64,000 nucleotides of DNA from Rhizobium etli 8C-3 (GCF_001908375.1 NZ_CP017241.1:3041001-3105000), one strand, 5' to 3'. Counted from the stretch's first letter, positions 35,309-44,558 are shown. Notes: a model not told the origin generated them from the sequence alone. Numbers and translations are program-made.

Positions 35309-36304
35309 CTAAATTAGGAAATGCCGCTGGAAAGTGCGCATGATGAAGTCGACCGACTGATCTGTCGGATGACGAAAATCGTCTTTCATTGGATCAGGGA
35401 GAAAAGACGTGATTATTTCGTAAGACGGAAAATAAAAGAACCTCTCATCCTGGGCCGCTTTAGGCTCTCGCATAAGCTCGTCTATTGCGACTCGCAATGA
35501 GGCTTTAGACACCGAGTTGGCGGTTATGCATGAAACCGGGCGAAAAGTGGCGGCAAGCGGGACAGGCGACAACGTCACGATGATGGTCGCGTCAGGACGA
35601 TGAGTCCTTATCAACTCATAGATACGCCTGAGGTTATCAAGGTTTTCGGCCGCACTCATCACCCTGAATCCGTGCCGCTGCGGATCGAAGTCGCGCTTTG
35701 GAATAGCACGCCAGAATATTTCGCCGGTGGGCTTGTCGTACCAGACTTCTGAAAGCCCCAGGGTCAGTATGAAAACGTCGGATTTCTCAAAGATTTGTTT
35801 CGTCGAATCTCTGACGTCGTCGGAATAATCGCCAGGTACACCCGCCTTGTCATGCCAAAGCTCGATTTTAGGGACCTTTCCTTCAAATGCCCATTCGAAC
35901 TGTTGGCGGATAGCCGCCGAGTTCACGATACCTTCCCCACTTCTCACGACGTAAGAATTGAGGGTCATGTCGCGGCCGAATACCTGATAGCCTTCATTGT
36001 AGAGGAATTTTGTAACCTCACTGGCAAAGCAGCTACCAAATGCTGTGATATAATGTTCTTTGCTAATCAGGGGTGCGGTTGGTAACCATCCCTTTCCAAC
36101 ATACTCGTCGACAGAACTCAGGTTCTTGATCGCCTGCTTGTCGGGATAGAAATTGGTCGTTTCACCGCGATACCAGGTGGCATGAGCGCGCCGCGTCCGT
36201 TTTCCCGTCTCATAGAAAATATGGTTCGCGCTCTCCTCTTTCTTCACGAGGCCCAGCGCGCGCTTCACGCGGTAAATGATTGTTTTCTCTGCAGCTGCGG
36301 ACAT
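35309..36304 (-). CDS. GSCFA domain protein, possible glycan esterase
   Basis: A 331-residue protein of the GSCFA family, named after the motif seen here as TAFGSCFASEV near residue 88. Further family features are FILTLGLSEVWYDKPTGEIFWRAIP near 180 and ATIIVTLSPVPLAATF near 245. The fold is predicted to be SGNH-hydrolase-like, with Ser in GSCFA as nucleophile. No signal peptide is visible, so it would act in the cytoplasm. Such genes are frequent in polysaccharide clusters. Here it begins the capsule region, downstream of an ABC exporter on the same strand, which suggests a role in acyl modification of a glycan (inference). Confidence 0.82.
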   Translation of the reverse strand: MSAAAEKTIIYRVKRALGLVKKEESANHIFYETGKRTRRAHATWYRGETTNFYPDKQAIKNLSSVDEYVGKGWLPTAPLISKEHYITAFGSCFASEVTKFLYNEGYQVFGRDMTLNSYVVRSGEGIVNSAAIRQQFEWAFEGKVPKIELWHDKAGVPGDYSDDVRDSTKQIFEKSDVFILTLGLSEVWYDKPTGEIFWRAIPKRDFDPQRHGFRVMSAAENLDNLRRIYELIRTHRPDATIIVTLSPVPLAATFRPVSCITANSVSKASLRVAIDELMREPKAAQDERFFYFPSYEIITSFLPDPMKDDFRHPTDQSVDFIMRTFQRHFLI

Positions 36305-36425
36305 AATGTTAAATCCCGATACTCCACTGGTAGATACACCGGTCCCTAGGCGAGGGCTACGCCCGACGGAAGAAACCGACTGTCAGTAGCGGCCAGATTC
36401 GGCACGAGTTCTTCCCACAACGATT

Positions 36426-38180
36426 TTACCCGTTGAACCCCAACTGGCTAAGCCGAGCGTAAAGACCGTCGTCAAGCTTCGCAAGCGCCTCGTGATTGCC
36501 CTCTTCGACGACACGGCCCTGCTGCATGACGACGATCTTATCGGCACGCACGACAGTGGAAAGCCGGTGGGCGATGACGACGACGGTGCGGCCGGTCATT
36601 GCTTGGTCGAGAGCTTTCTGGACGGCAGCTTCGGATTCGGTGTCGAGGGCGGAGGTTGCCTCATCGAGCAAGAGGATCGGAGCGTTGCGCACTAGCGCGC
36701 GGGCAATCGATAGTCGCTGGCGCTGGCCGCCCGACAGCGTCACGCCGTTTTCGCCGACGGGGGTATCGTAGCCGTTGGGCTGCGCCAGGATGAATTCGTG
36801 GGCGTAGGCAAGCCGGGCGGCCTCTTCCACCTCGGCGTCCGTCGCATCCGGCCGGCCATATCGGATATTGTTGCGGATCGAGCCTTCGAAGAGGTAGGGT
36901 TGCTGCGATACATAGGCGAGCTGCTCACGCAGCGACTGTTTGGTGACATGGGCGATGTCCTGCCCGTCGATCAGGATCTCGCCGCCCTTCGGATCATAGA
37001 AGCGCGGGATCAGATTCATGATCGTCGATTTTCCGGCGCCGGAAGGGCCGACAAGCGCCGTGGTCTTACCGCCTTCGGCAACGAAGCTAACGCCGTTCAG
37101 GACGGTCTCGGTGCCATAAGCAAAGGAGACGTCGCGGAACTCGATCCGTGCCTCGGTCGGCCTCAGCGGCTTGGCATCCGGCAGGTCGCGCTGGCGTGGC
37201 TCCATGTCCAGCAGTTCGTAGATCATCCGTGCGTGGACGGCAGCCCGCTCCATCTGCACTTGCAACTTCGCAAGACGGCGGAGCGGATCGTAGAGCAGCA
37301 ACAGCGCCGTGACGAAAGAGAAAAAGGCACCCGGCGGTACATTAAAATAGATCGAGCGATAGGCGGCATAGGCAAGTATGCCCGCAAGCATGAGGCCGGC
37401 AAAGCTCTCGGTCACGGGTGCGTTGCGTTCAGATAGGCGAGCAAGCTGATTGGATCGATTTTCGACCGCAACGATGACGTCTTCGACCCGCGCCTCCAGC
37501 GCGCGCTCCATCGTAAAGGCCTTAACCACGGAAATGCCCTGGATCGTCTCCTGCATGGTTCCGAAGAAAATGCCGTTAAGGCGGATACCTTTTAACGCAA
37601 CCTCTTTGAGTCGACGCGAGAAAAATCTGAGCCCAAAGAGCAGAGCCGGTGCCATCAGCAAAACGACGATGCTCAGCAGCGGATCCTGATAGACCATCAC
37701 TGCGAGCAGCGAGACGAAGGAGAGCATGTCCCGCGCCGTCGACGTTACCGTCAGATTGAGAACGTCGCGTATGCCGGAGATATTCTGGCTCAGTAACGCA
37801 GCGACCTGCCCCGACCGTCGTTCGTCGAAAAACTCAAGCGGAAGCGTCATCAGATGAGCCGCAAGCCGCTTCTGGTAGCGGGCCACGATACTGTTGCTGA
37901 CCCTCGAAAGCGCAACAGCCTGACCGTAACTTGCAAATCCTCGGATGACGAATGCGGCAAAGAGCGAGAAACAGATCAGCCATACGAGCCTTGCGTCTTT
38001 ACTGACAAAGGCCTCGTCGACAATGCCCTTCATTGCGTAGGCCGTATAGGCAGTAGAAAGCGCGACCGCAGCGAGGCAGGCAATTGCGAAGCTATAGCCA
38101 GGGATATGGTCCCGGAAATTTTCGGAAACCACCCGCTTCAATATCTCAAGAGTGCGGACGTTCGGTTTTGCTGGAGACAT
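36426..38180 (-). CDS. MsbA-like ABC exporter (fused TM and ATPase)
   Basis: A 584-residue half-transporter. A six-helix ABC type I exporter domain (about 20-320) is followed by an ATPase (about 345-575) with Walker A GPSGAGKS, Q-loop YVSQQPYLFEG, signature TLSGGQRQR, Walker B ILLLDEATSALD and the H-loop IAHRLST. It works as a homodimer in the inner membrane. MsbA relatives flip lipid A core or lipid-linked glycans. Its place next to capsule genes favours export of a glycolipid, but rhizobia have several MsbA paralogs and this need not be the essential one. Confidence 0.88.
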   Translation of the reverse strand: MSPAKPNVRTLEILKRVVSENFRDHIPGYSFAIACLAAVALSTAYTAYAMKGIVDEAFVSKDARLVWLICFSLFAAFVIRGFASYGQAVALSRVSNSIVARYQKRLAAHLMTLPLEFFDERRSGQVAALLSQNISGIRDVLNLTVTSTARDMLSFVSLLAVMVYQDPLLSIVVLLMAPALLFGLRFFSRRLKEVALKGIRLNGIFFGTMQETIQGISVVKAFTMERALEARVEDVIVAVENRSNQLARLSERNAPVTESFAGLMLAGILAYAAYRSIYFNVPPGAFFSFVTALLLLYDPLRRLAKLQVQMERAAVHARMIYELLDMEPRQRDLPDAKPLRPTEARIEFRDVSFAYGTETVLNGVSFVAEGGKTTALVGPSGAGKSTIMNLIPRFYDPKGGEILIDGQDIAHVTKQSLREQLAYVSQQPYLFEGSIRNNIRYGRPDATDAEVEEAARLAYAHEFILAQPNGYDTPVGENGVTLSGGQRQRLSIARALVRNAPILLLDEATSALDTESEAAVQKALDQAMTGRTVVVIAHRLSTVVRADKIVVMQQGRVVEEGNHEALAKLDDGLYARLSQLGFNG

Positions 38181-38553
38181 GAGCGCTCGTATGAATTTCC
38201 CGCCGGCTCAGCCAAGCGGTGGGGTCGAGCTGGCGTCTTACTGGCCAATGACCGGAAAGTCGAGTATTCATCGCGCCTGATAAAACCGCGCGACTGCCAG
38301 GAGGCGTTCGGCTGATCATCTTTGCACAGCCATCAGATTCATGTAAACGCTGCGGCAGAACGCGACTGCCATTAACTTTAGAATGGGGTCGGGCAGCAGA
38401 TTGACGTCACGCTGCTGTCACGAGATCACGTGGCCGTTCGCTTACTGGCAGCCTGCTAGCGTTTGCCGCCTCGGGAGATTGCCAGGCACGAAAAACGCCG
38501 CAGGATCCTGATCTGATCTCCTGAAAGACAATGACTATGCGAGAGACGGTTCC
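38181..38553. other. Divergent intergenic region
   Basis: 373 bases between the ABC exporter and the first GT29-like gene. No gene is supported. It should hold divergent promoters. The palindrome TGACGTCA at 38402-38409 is the only notable short element. Confidence 0.5.
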
Positions 38554-39141
38554 ATGACAGTTCAGGACGTAGATCAGTTCTGCTTCAATCTCCGTAGTGT
38601 CATCGCTGGAAGGAGGGTCTCGCTGGTCGGCAATGCAGCGTCACTGCTCTCCACTCGCTTCGGTCAGCAAATCGACGATGGATGCGTCGTCAGAATAAAT
38701 TCCGGAGTGCCAATCCGGCCAGCGGCCCAGGGTCGGAGGATCGACATCCATTGTTTCAGCACAAGATCAAGCTTCCTTTACAACATGGGTCGCGCATCCT
38801 GGCGTGTGCGACTTAAGAGGCGCTATTTTGACGGTGTCTTTTCCGTCTGGATGAGCGCGATGGAACGCGAACTGTGCGAAGATCCGCAGCAGGCCTTTTA
38901 TCCTATCGCATTGCTGGACGATTTGACGGCTCGGCTAGGTGCGTCTCCCTCGATGGGCTCAAGAGCCCTTCACATGCTAACCGAATTGACGGAGGCCGAA
39001 ATCTGGATGTTCGGCTTCGATTTCAAGGAGAGCGTGAGCTACTATCGCCGGAAGGACAACCGCGGCCCGCATGACTGGGCTGCGGAACGAGATTACACCT
39101 ACTCTCTGGTCCGTGAAGGTCGCGTCGTCCTGATGCGCTGA
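38554..39141 (+). CDS. GT29-like (sialyltransferase-family) protein
   Basis: A 195-residue protein with the signature of glycosyltransferase family 29. The sialylmotif L-like segment is RVSLVGNAASLL...IDDGCVVRINSG (residues 19-50). A motif S-like segment is SPSMGSRALHML followed by AEIWMFGFDF near 130-155. A motif VS-like GPHDWAAERDY is near 172, with His and Glu. It lacks a leader or membrane helix, so it should act on a cytoplasmic glycan precursor. It is shorter than most family members, though all three motifs are present. It converges on a second GT29-like gene and may add a sialic or related acidic nonulosonic sugar to the capsule (inference). Confidence 0.75.
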   Translation: MTVQDVDQFCFNLRSVIAGRRVSLVGNAASLLSTRFGQQIDDGCVVRINSGVPIRPAAQGRRIDIHCFSTRSSFLYNMGRASWRVRLKRRYFDGVFSVWMSAMERELCEDPQQAFYPIALLDDLTARLGASPSMGSRALHMLTELTEAEIWMFGFDFKESVSYYRRKDNRGPHDWAAERDYTYSLVREGRVVLMR

Positions 39142-39161
39142 GCCGTCGTCGCCGCTTCAAT

Positions 39162-39181
39162 CGATACCGCTAGCGGAATCG
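39162..39181. terminator. Hairpin between convergent GT29-like genes
   Basis: Stem CGAT-A-CCGC / GCGG-A-ATCG with one A-A mismatch in the 48-bp convergent gap. A short T-run follows on the plus strand. Possibly bidirectional. Confidence 0.45.
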
Positions 39182-39189
39182 GATGCTTT

Positions 39190-39993
39190 TCACCGAACGT
39201 CCGACAGAAACCGCCGTACGTTAGCCCCGAGCGCAACCCGCACTCCTCGCTGCTCGGCAGCAGAAATATAGCGTCCAATCACGTTCTTTTCCCGGACCGG
39301 ATCATGCACGAATGACGCCGCCGCCCACGCGCGTGCCTCATCGGCAGTCGCGACCGCGTCGTTGTAGCCGACAAGATAAGGCGTCTGAAAGAACGTGAAG
39401 CCGTGGATGGCGACTTCTTTGCACTGTGCGCTTAGAAAAAACAGGATTGCACTGGCGCCGACCGTCGGTTGAAATCCGCCCAGCTCGCGCCGCACACTCT
39501 CACAAAAGCGAGTTGAAGGCACCATCAATGCGGGGCCTTGAAAGCCCTGGAGTTCCTCGCGCTTCTTGTACAAGCGAGATTTACTGCCTTTGAAGCCCCA
39601 GTGGGGAAACACTAAGAAGCGAACGCCGTGCTCTCGCAGTAAAGATGCCGGAATTGCGCCCGCGCTTCGGTCACCGTGCTCTACGAGATTATGAAAAAGC
39701 ACATCGGTCCGCGAGCCTAGAATGGACGGGCTTTTTTGAGCAAGTGCTATGCCGTTGTTCAGTCGGACGATCACATCATAACCGTCAACAACCACGTTCT
39801 CGAGATCCTCGACAACCGTCTGTGCGGGGCCAATAATTATGACCTTTTTTCCAGCGAAGCCCGACGCATTCAGTGACTGTATTCGCCACGGGTTAAGCGG
39901 AGAAGCGGTAATTTTAAATCTCATCCACCGTTGGATTATATCCAAGGTGCGGCCAGTTTGCCTAAGTAGTCTCACGAATGCTTCTCTGGTCAC
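39190..39993 (-). CDS. GT29-like (sialyltransferase-family) protein, second copy
   Basis: A 267-residue relative of GT29. Motif L-like: KKVIIIGPAQTVVEDL...YDVIVRLNNG (about 49-80). Motif S-like: PTVGASAILFFLS then EVAIHGFTFF near 175-200. The VS-like element FVHDPVREKN is near 228, with His and Glu. The N-terminal 45 residues are basic, without a clear membrane segment. It overlaps the upstream pyruvyl transferase gene by 4 bp (ATGA), so both work in one transcript. The two GT29-like proteins are only distantly alike and probably have different acceptors. Confidence 0.75.
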   Translation of the reverse strand: MTREAFVRLLRQTGRTLDIIQRWMRFKITASPLNPWRIQSLNASGFAGKKVIIIGPAQTVVEDLENVVVDGYDVIVRLNNGIALAQKSPSILGSRTDVLFHNLVEHGDRSAGAIPASLLREHGVRFLVFPHWGFKGSKSRLYKKREELQGFQGPALMVPSTRFCESVRRELGGFQPTVGASAILFFLSAQCKEVAIHGFTFFQTPYLVGYNDAVATADEARAWAAASFVHDPVREKNVIGRYISAAEQRGVRVALGANVRRFLSDVR

Positions 39994-41135
39994 GCCCGTT
40001 CATCCAAAATAGGGCTGCGCAGCTTTGACTGTGCTCGATCTCGATAATCGGCAATCTTGCTGACAATTTCTGCGCGTCGGTCGACGGCCTCCTTTACGAT
40101 CTCGACATTCAGATACGCGAGGTTCGATATTTTCAACGGCAATGCTGCATCATTGACCACTGCCAGAACTTTCGACCGGTCAGTCAAAGGCAATACGGGT
40201 ACACCCGCAAATGAAGCGAGGATGAGCCCGTGAAGCCGGTTCGTAATGACGACGTCACTAGCCTTCATTTCGGCTACGGTATCCTGCCAGGTTAGAGGAG
40301 CAAGAAATTGTGCTCCGTGGGCCTCGGCGCTCGGCTTTTGAACCGCAAAGTCCTCGCTTTCGCACGTTGTCAGGAGTGCAATCGAAATGCCGTGCGAGCG
40401 CAGACGTTGAAGCGCCCCGCTGATTGCAACCGCCTCCTGACTCGTTACTACGAGCAGCACCCGTAACGTTTTCCCACGAGATGCGGCCTCTACTCTCTTT
40501 CCAATCTCAGCTAGCGAAAAGACACAGTCGGCACCGAGCACAGCATCGAGACCAAGCTCCTTGAACATAGCTTCGGATGTGCTGTCGCGCGCGATGAGCG
40601 GGGCTTGAATGTGCGAAAAGTCGGCAGCTAAACCGCTCCGGGTGTTCACCTTCCAAAGGGATGAAGAGACCGAGACGGGATAGGAAAAGATTCGATCGGT
40701 GTGTGCAGCCATAGCTCTTAGCGTGGCGAACATGGATACTCCCGAGTTCTCGCCCGTCCACTGTGCTCCGCCGGCAATATAGACTCCTTCGTATCGCGAA
40801 AAAGTTTCCGCGTCGGAAGTCGCGTTTCTCGCCAAGGATCTGATCCTCGAAGCTTGGTAACGCTGCCGCAAGCGAAATAATCTCGCTATTTTGACCCTTA
40901 GCCGCTGGAAACGATGATTGTCGGTGAACGTCGTTCCCGCAAGTTCAAACGGCGGGGCAACTTTCCTAAAGGCCGCGAGTCTGGCGCGATCTACGGATAC
41001 AAATCCTTGGGAATAGACATGGACAGGGTGCCCTGAACGCTTTCGTTCCAGATCGACGAGCATCGCATGCAATATTGCGAAGTCGCCTAGATTACCTTTA
41101 AGGTTGGCGAAAACGATCGCGACGGGAGCTTTCAT
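39990..41135 (-). CDS. Polysaccharide pyruvyl transferase family protein
   Basis: A 381-residue protein of the PS_pyruv_trans family (CsaB/ExoV type; GT-B-like fold). The N-terminal KGNLGDFAILHAM is near residue 13, YIAGGAQWTGENSG near 117, and the C-terminal signature TNRLHGLILASFAGVPVLPL near 305. The family adds ketal pyruvate from PEP to capsule or exopolysaccharide sugars, though some members have other roles. It is first in a two-gene unit with a GT29-like gene and divergent from the Stealth gene 90 bp away. Codon use looks more AT-rich than in the rkp genes. Confidence 0.82.
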   Translation of the reverse strand: MKAPVAIVFANLKGNLGDFAILHAMLVDLERKRSGHPVHVYSQGFVSVDRARLAAFRKVAPPFELAGTTFTDNHRFQRLRVKIARLFRLRQRYQASRIRSLARNATSDAETFSRYEGVYIAGGAQWTGENSGVSMFATLRAMAAHTDRIFSYPVSVSSSLWKVNTRSGLAADFSHIQAPLIARDSTSEAMFKELGLDAVLGADCVFSLAEIGKRVEAASRGKTLRVLLVVTSQEAVAISGALQRLRSHGISIALLTTCESEDFAVQKPSAEAHGAQFLAPLTWQDTVAEMKASDVVITNRLHGLILASFAGVPVLPLTDRSKVLAVVNDAALPLKISNLAYLNVEIVKEAVDRRAEIVSKIADYRDRAQSKLRSPILDERA

Positions 41136-41224
41136 GCTGTGCTTTCTTCGGTTTCGTTCAGTTTTGCGTGGCGTTGCATGTGCCGAGAGGCGCTGTCAAG
41201 ATTCGTCGGGAGCGGAGTTTTGTT

Positions 41225-42175
41225 TTGATTGACGCAGTTGTTACTTGGGTCGATGGGGATGATCCTGCCCATGTTGCAAAAAGGGCGGTTTTTCAACCAA
41301 AAGCAATACATTCTATGGCTACCGCCTCGACACGCTTTGCGCATCGCGGCGAGATTAAATACTGCGTGTGGTCAATCTTGCGCTTCTGTCCTTTTATACG
41401 ACGCGTATTTGTCGTCACTGACGACCAAAAACCTGACGCTCTGGAAAGCCTTGTAGCTGCGAACCCCGACTGGGCAAGTCGAATCGAAATTGTCAGTCAC
41501 CGTTCAATTTACGGAGAGCATGACGATTTGCTCCCGGTTTTCAGCTCACGCTCAGTTGAGACGATGCTCTATCGCATTCCGGATCTCGCCGAACAGTTTA
41601 TCTATCTCAATGATGACATTTTCATTGGACGCAGCTTAACAGCTGACTACTTTTTTCGAGACGGCAGGCCTGTGCTAAGGGGCCAGCTAAGGCGTTTTCC
41701 CAATAACTCAACCACGTGGTTCAAGGCCATTTTTCGTCGTGGTCCGAAGCGAGCAGGCTTCAAGGAGGCCCAGCAAATGGCTGCGCGCTTGGCAGGGCGA
41801 ACCGATGATTATCTCCTTGCGGGACATCACCCTCACGCCATGCGAAGATCGACGATGGCCGCTTTCCTAGAGCAAGACGTTACAGCGCTGCGGGCTCAGG
41901 CTGGTTATCGTTTTCGCAGTCCCGCGCAATTTTCCCCAATCGGCCTTGCAAACAATCTGGAACTGGATAGCTCCTTCGTGGAGGAGCCTGCCGACTTTGG
42001 CTTTATCAAGCCTCCTCGAAATAAACGGGCGTCGGCTAAAATCGCTGCTACGATGCGCGCTCTGGTCCGCGGTGAGCTTGCGTGTATCTGTGTGCAGAGC
42101 CTCGACGCAATGACCGAAGAGGACAGTCGCGTTGTCTTCTCGGGCTTAGAAGAGTGGTTCAGCCTGTCACGCTAG
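41225..42175 (+). CDS. Stealth-family capsule sugar-phosphate transferase
   Basis: A protein of about 316 residues with the Stealth conserved regions. CR1 is IDAVVTWVDGDDP at the start, CR2 runs from RGEIKYCVWSILRFCPFIRRVFVVTDDQ into FSSRSVETMLYRIPDLAEQFIYLNDDIFIG, and CR3/CR4-like HHPHAMRR and the C-terminal part follow. Stealth enzymes move hexose-1-phosphate from UDP-sugars to build phosphodiester-linked capsules. I chose TTG 41225 because GGAG lies 7 bp upstream and CR1 starts immediately; a GTG at 41168 would add 19 residues. It implies a phosphate-containing K-antigen in this strain (inference). Its 3' end overlaps the convergent glycosyltransferase gene by 17 bp. Confidence 0.83.
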   Translation: MIDAVVTWVDGDDPAHVAKRAVFQPKAIHSMATASTRFAHRGEIKYCVWSILRFCPFIRRVFVVTDDQKPDALESLVAANPDWASRIEIVSHRSIYGEHDDLLPVFSSRSVETMLYRIPDLAEQFIYLNDDIFIGRSLTADYFFRDGRPVLRGQLRRFPNNSTTWFKAIFRRGPKRAGFKEAQQMAARLAGRTDDYLLAGHHPHAMRRSTMAAFLEQDVTALRAQAGYRFRSPAQFSPIGLANNLELDSSFVEEPADFGFIKPPRNKRASAKIAATMRALVRGELACICVQSLDAMTEEDSRVVFSGLEEWFSLSR

Positions 42176-43406
42176 TCTCGGGGATGAGCTCGCGCATCAT
42201 CCTCCTACGAAAATCCTGTGAGTCGCCATCGAGCGTGGGCGAGTAAGATCCCTCGATGCCAGGACTTTTCAACCGCTTCAAAAGCGTGTGGGAGCCAAAG
42301 CGCTCTGCCGCTTCCCGTCGGCATGCGTTAATATAGTGGATGCGGCCCTCATCATCGCTCGCGAGTCTTTCGATGAGCCCTGCCACCTGATGTGGCTCGC
42401 AATAAAGCGCCAGATCACCGAACGTGGGTTCGAATGCAGGAGGAAGGATTACAGGAAGTCCCGAAAGTACGGCCTCGATTATCGTTCGCCCAAAAGCTTC
42501 GTCTCTGGTTCGTGCCGGGAAGTTTACAAACACATCAAGTTGCGAAAGGTAGTCTGCAACGCCCATCGTTCCGAACGGCTCGACCTCCCAGTTGGAGGGC
42601 AAAGCGCCTAACCGTTTTCTAACCGTTTCTGCTCCGCCCATGATTTTTACGACAATATCACTGCGGCAAGGGTAGGCAGCCCGAAGTTCCTCCGCATCTT
42701 CGAGCCATTTTCCGTCGTGGTCCCGGCCATGGCGTCCGATGACGACGGGGGCAGTCAGGTGCCTCCGCGGCGCAAAGGAGAAATCCTCAATTTTGAAAGC
42801 CGGTGGCCAATCGATCGGCGCCAATAAGTCCGGGCAAGCAGATTTCGAAAGGGCCTTCCTGGCTTCTTCGCGGATAATCGGGCTGATTGGATAGACACTC
42901 GAATGCGGAACTCCAATCCTTGCGGCGCGACGATTCAGCGCCTGCCAGTTGAACAGCGGTTTCCCATTCTCGCTCCACGCGGAATTGTTCACGACATACA
43001 AAGCCCGTCCGGCATCGATCCTCTTCATCAGATTGCGGAAAACCGGCGTCATAACCATGCGAGGGCCACGGGCGATAAGGGTTTGGCACTTGATGTGTTT
43101 GACGTTATGCGCGGGAACGATTTCGTCCATGAAGGGAAGGAAGCGTTCAGCCACCCAATTGCGTTTCCAAAGCGACCGTTTGACTGGGCAATGTACTATG
43201 ATCGTGGTCAGTCCAGCGGCGGAAAACTCCTCGAGCTCAGTGACAGTGGTTGAGGCGTTTCCACCGACGAAGGCGCAATTCGTCACGATACAGACATCGA
43301 CCGAAAAAGTATCCCCTTGTCTAAAGTTCGAGGCTTCGACGACGCCGCTAGGAGGGGGCTCAATCCATCTGGCGAACAATCGGCTTGATGAAGGGTATCG
43401 AGGCAT
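42159..43406 (-). CDS. Glycosyltransferase, GT4-like (GT-B fold)
   Basis: A protein of up to 415 residues. The N-terminal Rossmann-like half begins VDVCIVTNCAFVGGNASTTVTE. The C-terminal half has VVIGRHGRDHDGKW near 220, a GTMGVADYLSQLDVFVNFPAR stretch near 290, and the EAFGRTIIEAVLSGLPVILP segment near 315, the E-x7-E-like donor-binding region of GT4 enzymes. The start is unsure: ATG 43406 is used, but no ribosome binding site is visible and the family fold begins some 35 residues later. It is a single gene between convergent and divergent neighbours in the capsule block. Confidence 0.75.
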   Translation of the reverse strand: MPRYPSSSRLFARWIEPPPSGVVEASNFRQGDTFSVDVCIVTNCAFVGGNASTTVTELEEFSAAGLTTIIVHCPVKRSLWKRNWVAERFLPFMDEIVPAHNVKHIKCQTLIARGPRMVMTPVFRNLMKRIDAGRALYVVNNSAWSENGKPLFNWQALNRRAARIGVPHSSVYPISPIIREEARKALSKSACPDLLAPIDWPPAFKIEDFSFAPRRHLTAPVVIGRHGRDHDGKWLEDAEELRAAYPCRSDIVVKIMGGAETVRKRLGALPSNWEVEPFGTMGVADYLSQLDVFVNFPARTRDEAFGRTIIEAVLSGLPVILPPAFEPTFGDLALYCEPHQVAGLIERLASDDEGRIHYINACRREAAERFGSHTLLKRLKSPGIEGSYSPTLDGDSQDFRRRMMRELIPETSVTG

Positions 43407-43736
43407 CGGCAGTTCCAGTTAACGTGCTGCCCCATAACATAGAGCAGCGTTTAAATCGAGCAGGCATTCCCCAGGTACCATTCCGTTCGACGCTTCGGGA
43501 TCGCTGAACGCTGCAGGTTAAGAAATCTCGACAGGCAACCGTTGCCGCGTGATCGCCACCAGGGCACACGATGTAATTCGTGCCAACAGCCACCTTTTAA
43601 CAGCGGTATCGTTGGCCGACAGCCACGTGCCATTTAGAGATGAGTGTCGCTGCGGCGGTCCTATCGAACCGGCAAGAGAACGGATTGCAATCTGAGGGAC
43701 TGCGTATTATCTGGAGGCAAAACTTAGAGAGATTCA
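43407..43736. other. Gene-free stretch in the capsule block
   Basis: 330 bases without a supported gene, AT-richer than the flanks of the window. It should carry the promoter of the plus-strand pyruvyl transferase-family gene; no clear -35/-10 pair was found. Confidence 0.45.
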
Positions 43737-44558
43737 ATGAATATTTTGGCGCTGAACTGGCTCAGCAATAACATTGGCGACGACGTTCAGACGGTGGCTG
43801 TGATGCAGCATTTGCCGCGCGTTGACGCCTTCATCGACCGAGATCACCTCAACACATACGATGGCCCCCAAGCCATCCTGGTCACAAATGGCTGGTTTCT
43901 AGAAGAACTCGATAACTGGCCACCGAGCGAAGCGATTAAACCTATCTTCTTTGGCTTCCACGTACAGAAGCGAGCCAAGCCGACTATTGCCCGGCATGCA
44001 GCCTACTTAAAAAAGCATGAGCCCATCGGATGCCGCGATAGCGGCACGGTAGAATTCATCCGGAGTTTAGGAGTTGAAGCGTACCTTTCGCTTTGTGCCA
44101 CATTGACGTTCGATGCGCCTGCCGAGCGAAAGCCTGACTCGATTTACCTTGTTGAGGCAGATCTCAGCGACTTAACGCCGAACTTTCGTAATAATCACGG
44201 GCTCAAACTGAAAACCGTCAGCCATCGGGTGCCAGAGACACCGACGGATGTACGTCTCAGGTTTGCACGCGAGATTATCGAAACTTACGGCCGTAAAGCG
44301 GCACTGATAGTCACCAAGCGCATTCACTGCGCAATGCCCTGTGTCGCTATGGGCATTCCAACCGTCTTCATCGGTCCCAAGACCAATCGCACTGCAATAG
44401 TTGAAGAGATCGGACTTCAGCGGCGTTCAAAGTGGCATCCTATCAATCACCCGTTTGCAAGTAGGGTTGCTGAGATACCGCCAGCATTGAACATTGATGG
44501 CATCAAAGCGCAAATCCGTCAGGACTTGCGAAGCAGGATCGCTGCAGCCCTGGCCTAG
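43737..44558 (+). CDS. Polysaccharide pyruvyl transferase family protein, short form
   Basis: A 273-residue member of the PS_pyruv_trans superfamily. The start is NILALNWLSNNIGDDVQTVAV, matching the N-terminal N-x-GD element. HEPIGCRDSGTVEFIRSLGVEAYLSLCATLTF is near 95, and the C-terminal TKRIHCAMPCVAMGIPTVFI near 185 replaces the usual S-R-x-H-x-x-I-x-A-x-x-G-P signature. It is shorter than the other family member in this window and only distantly alike. It probably modifies a glycan with pyruvate or acts as a related transferase. It converges on the next gene with a 45-bp gap. Confidence 0.78.
   Translation: MNILALNWLSNNIGDDVQTVAVMQHLPRVDAFIDRDHLNTYDGPQAILVTNGWFLEELDNWPPSEAIKPIFFGFHVQKRAKPTIARHAAYLKKHEPIGCRDSGTVEFIRSLGVEAYLSLCATLTFDAPAERKPDSIYLVEADLSDLTPNFRNNHGLKLKTVSHRVPETPTDVRLRFAREIIETYGRKAALIVTKRIHCAMPCVAMGIPTVFIGPKTNRTAIVEEIGLQRRSKWHPINHPFASRVAEIPPALNIDGIKAQIRQDLRSRIAAALA

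Noticed and set aside
38402..38409. TGACGTCA palindrome as a CRP/CRE-like site
   Set aside because: Eight bases are too short to support a regulator, and no matching promoter was found beside it.
43360..43633. Small minus-strand frames upstream of the GT4-like gene
   Set aside because: No motifs, no ribosome binding sites, partly overlapping the glycosyltransferase start.
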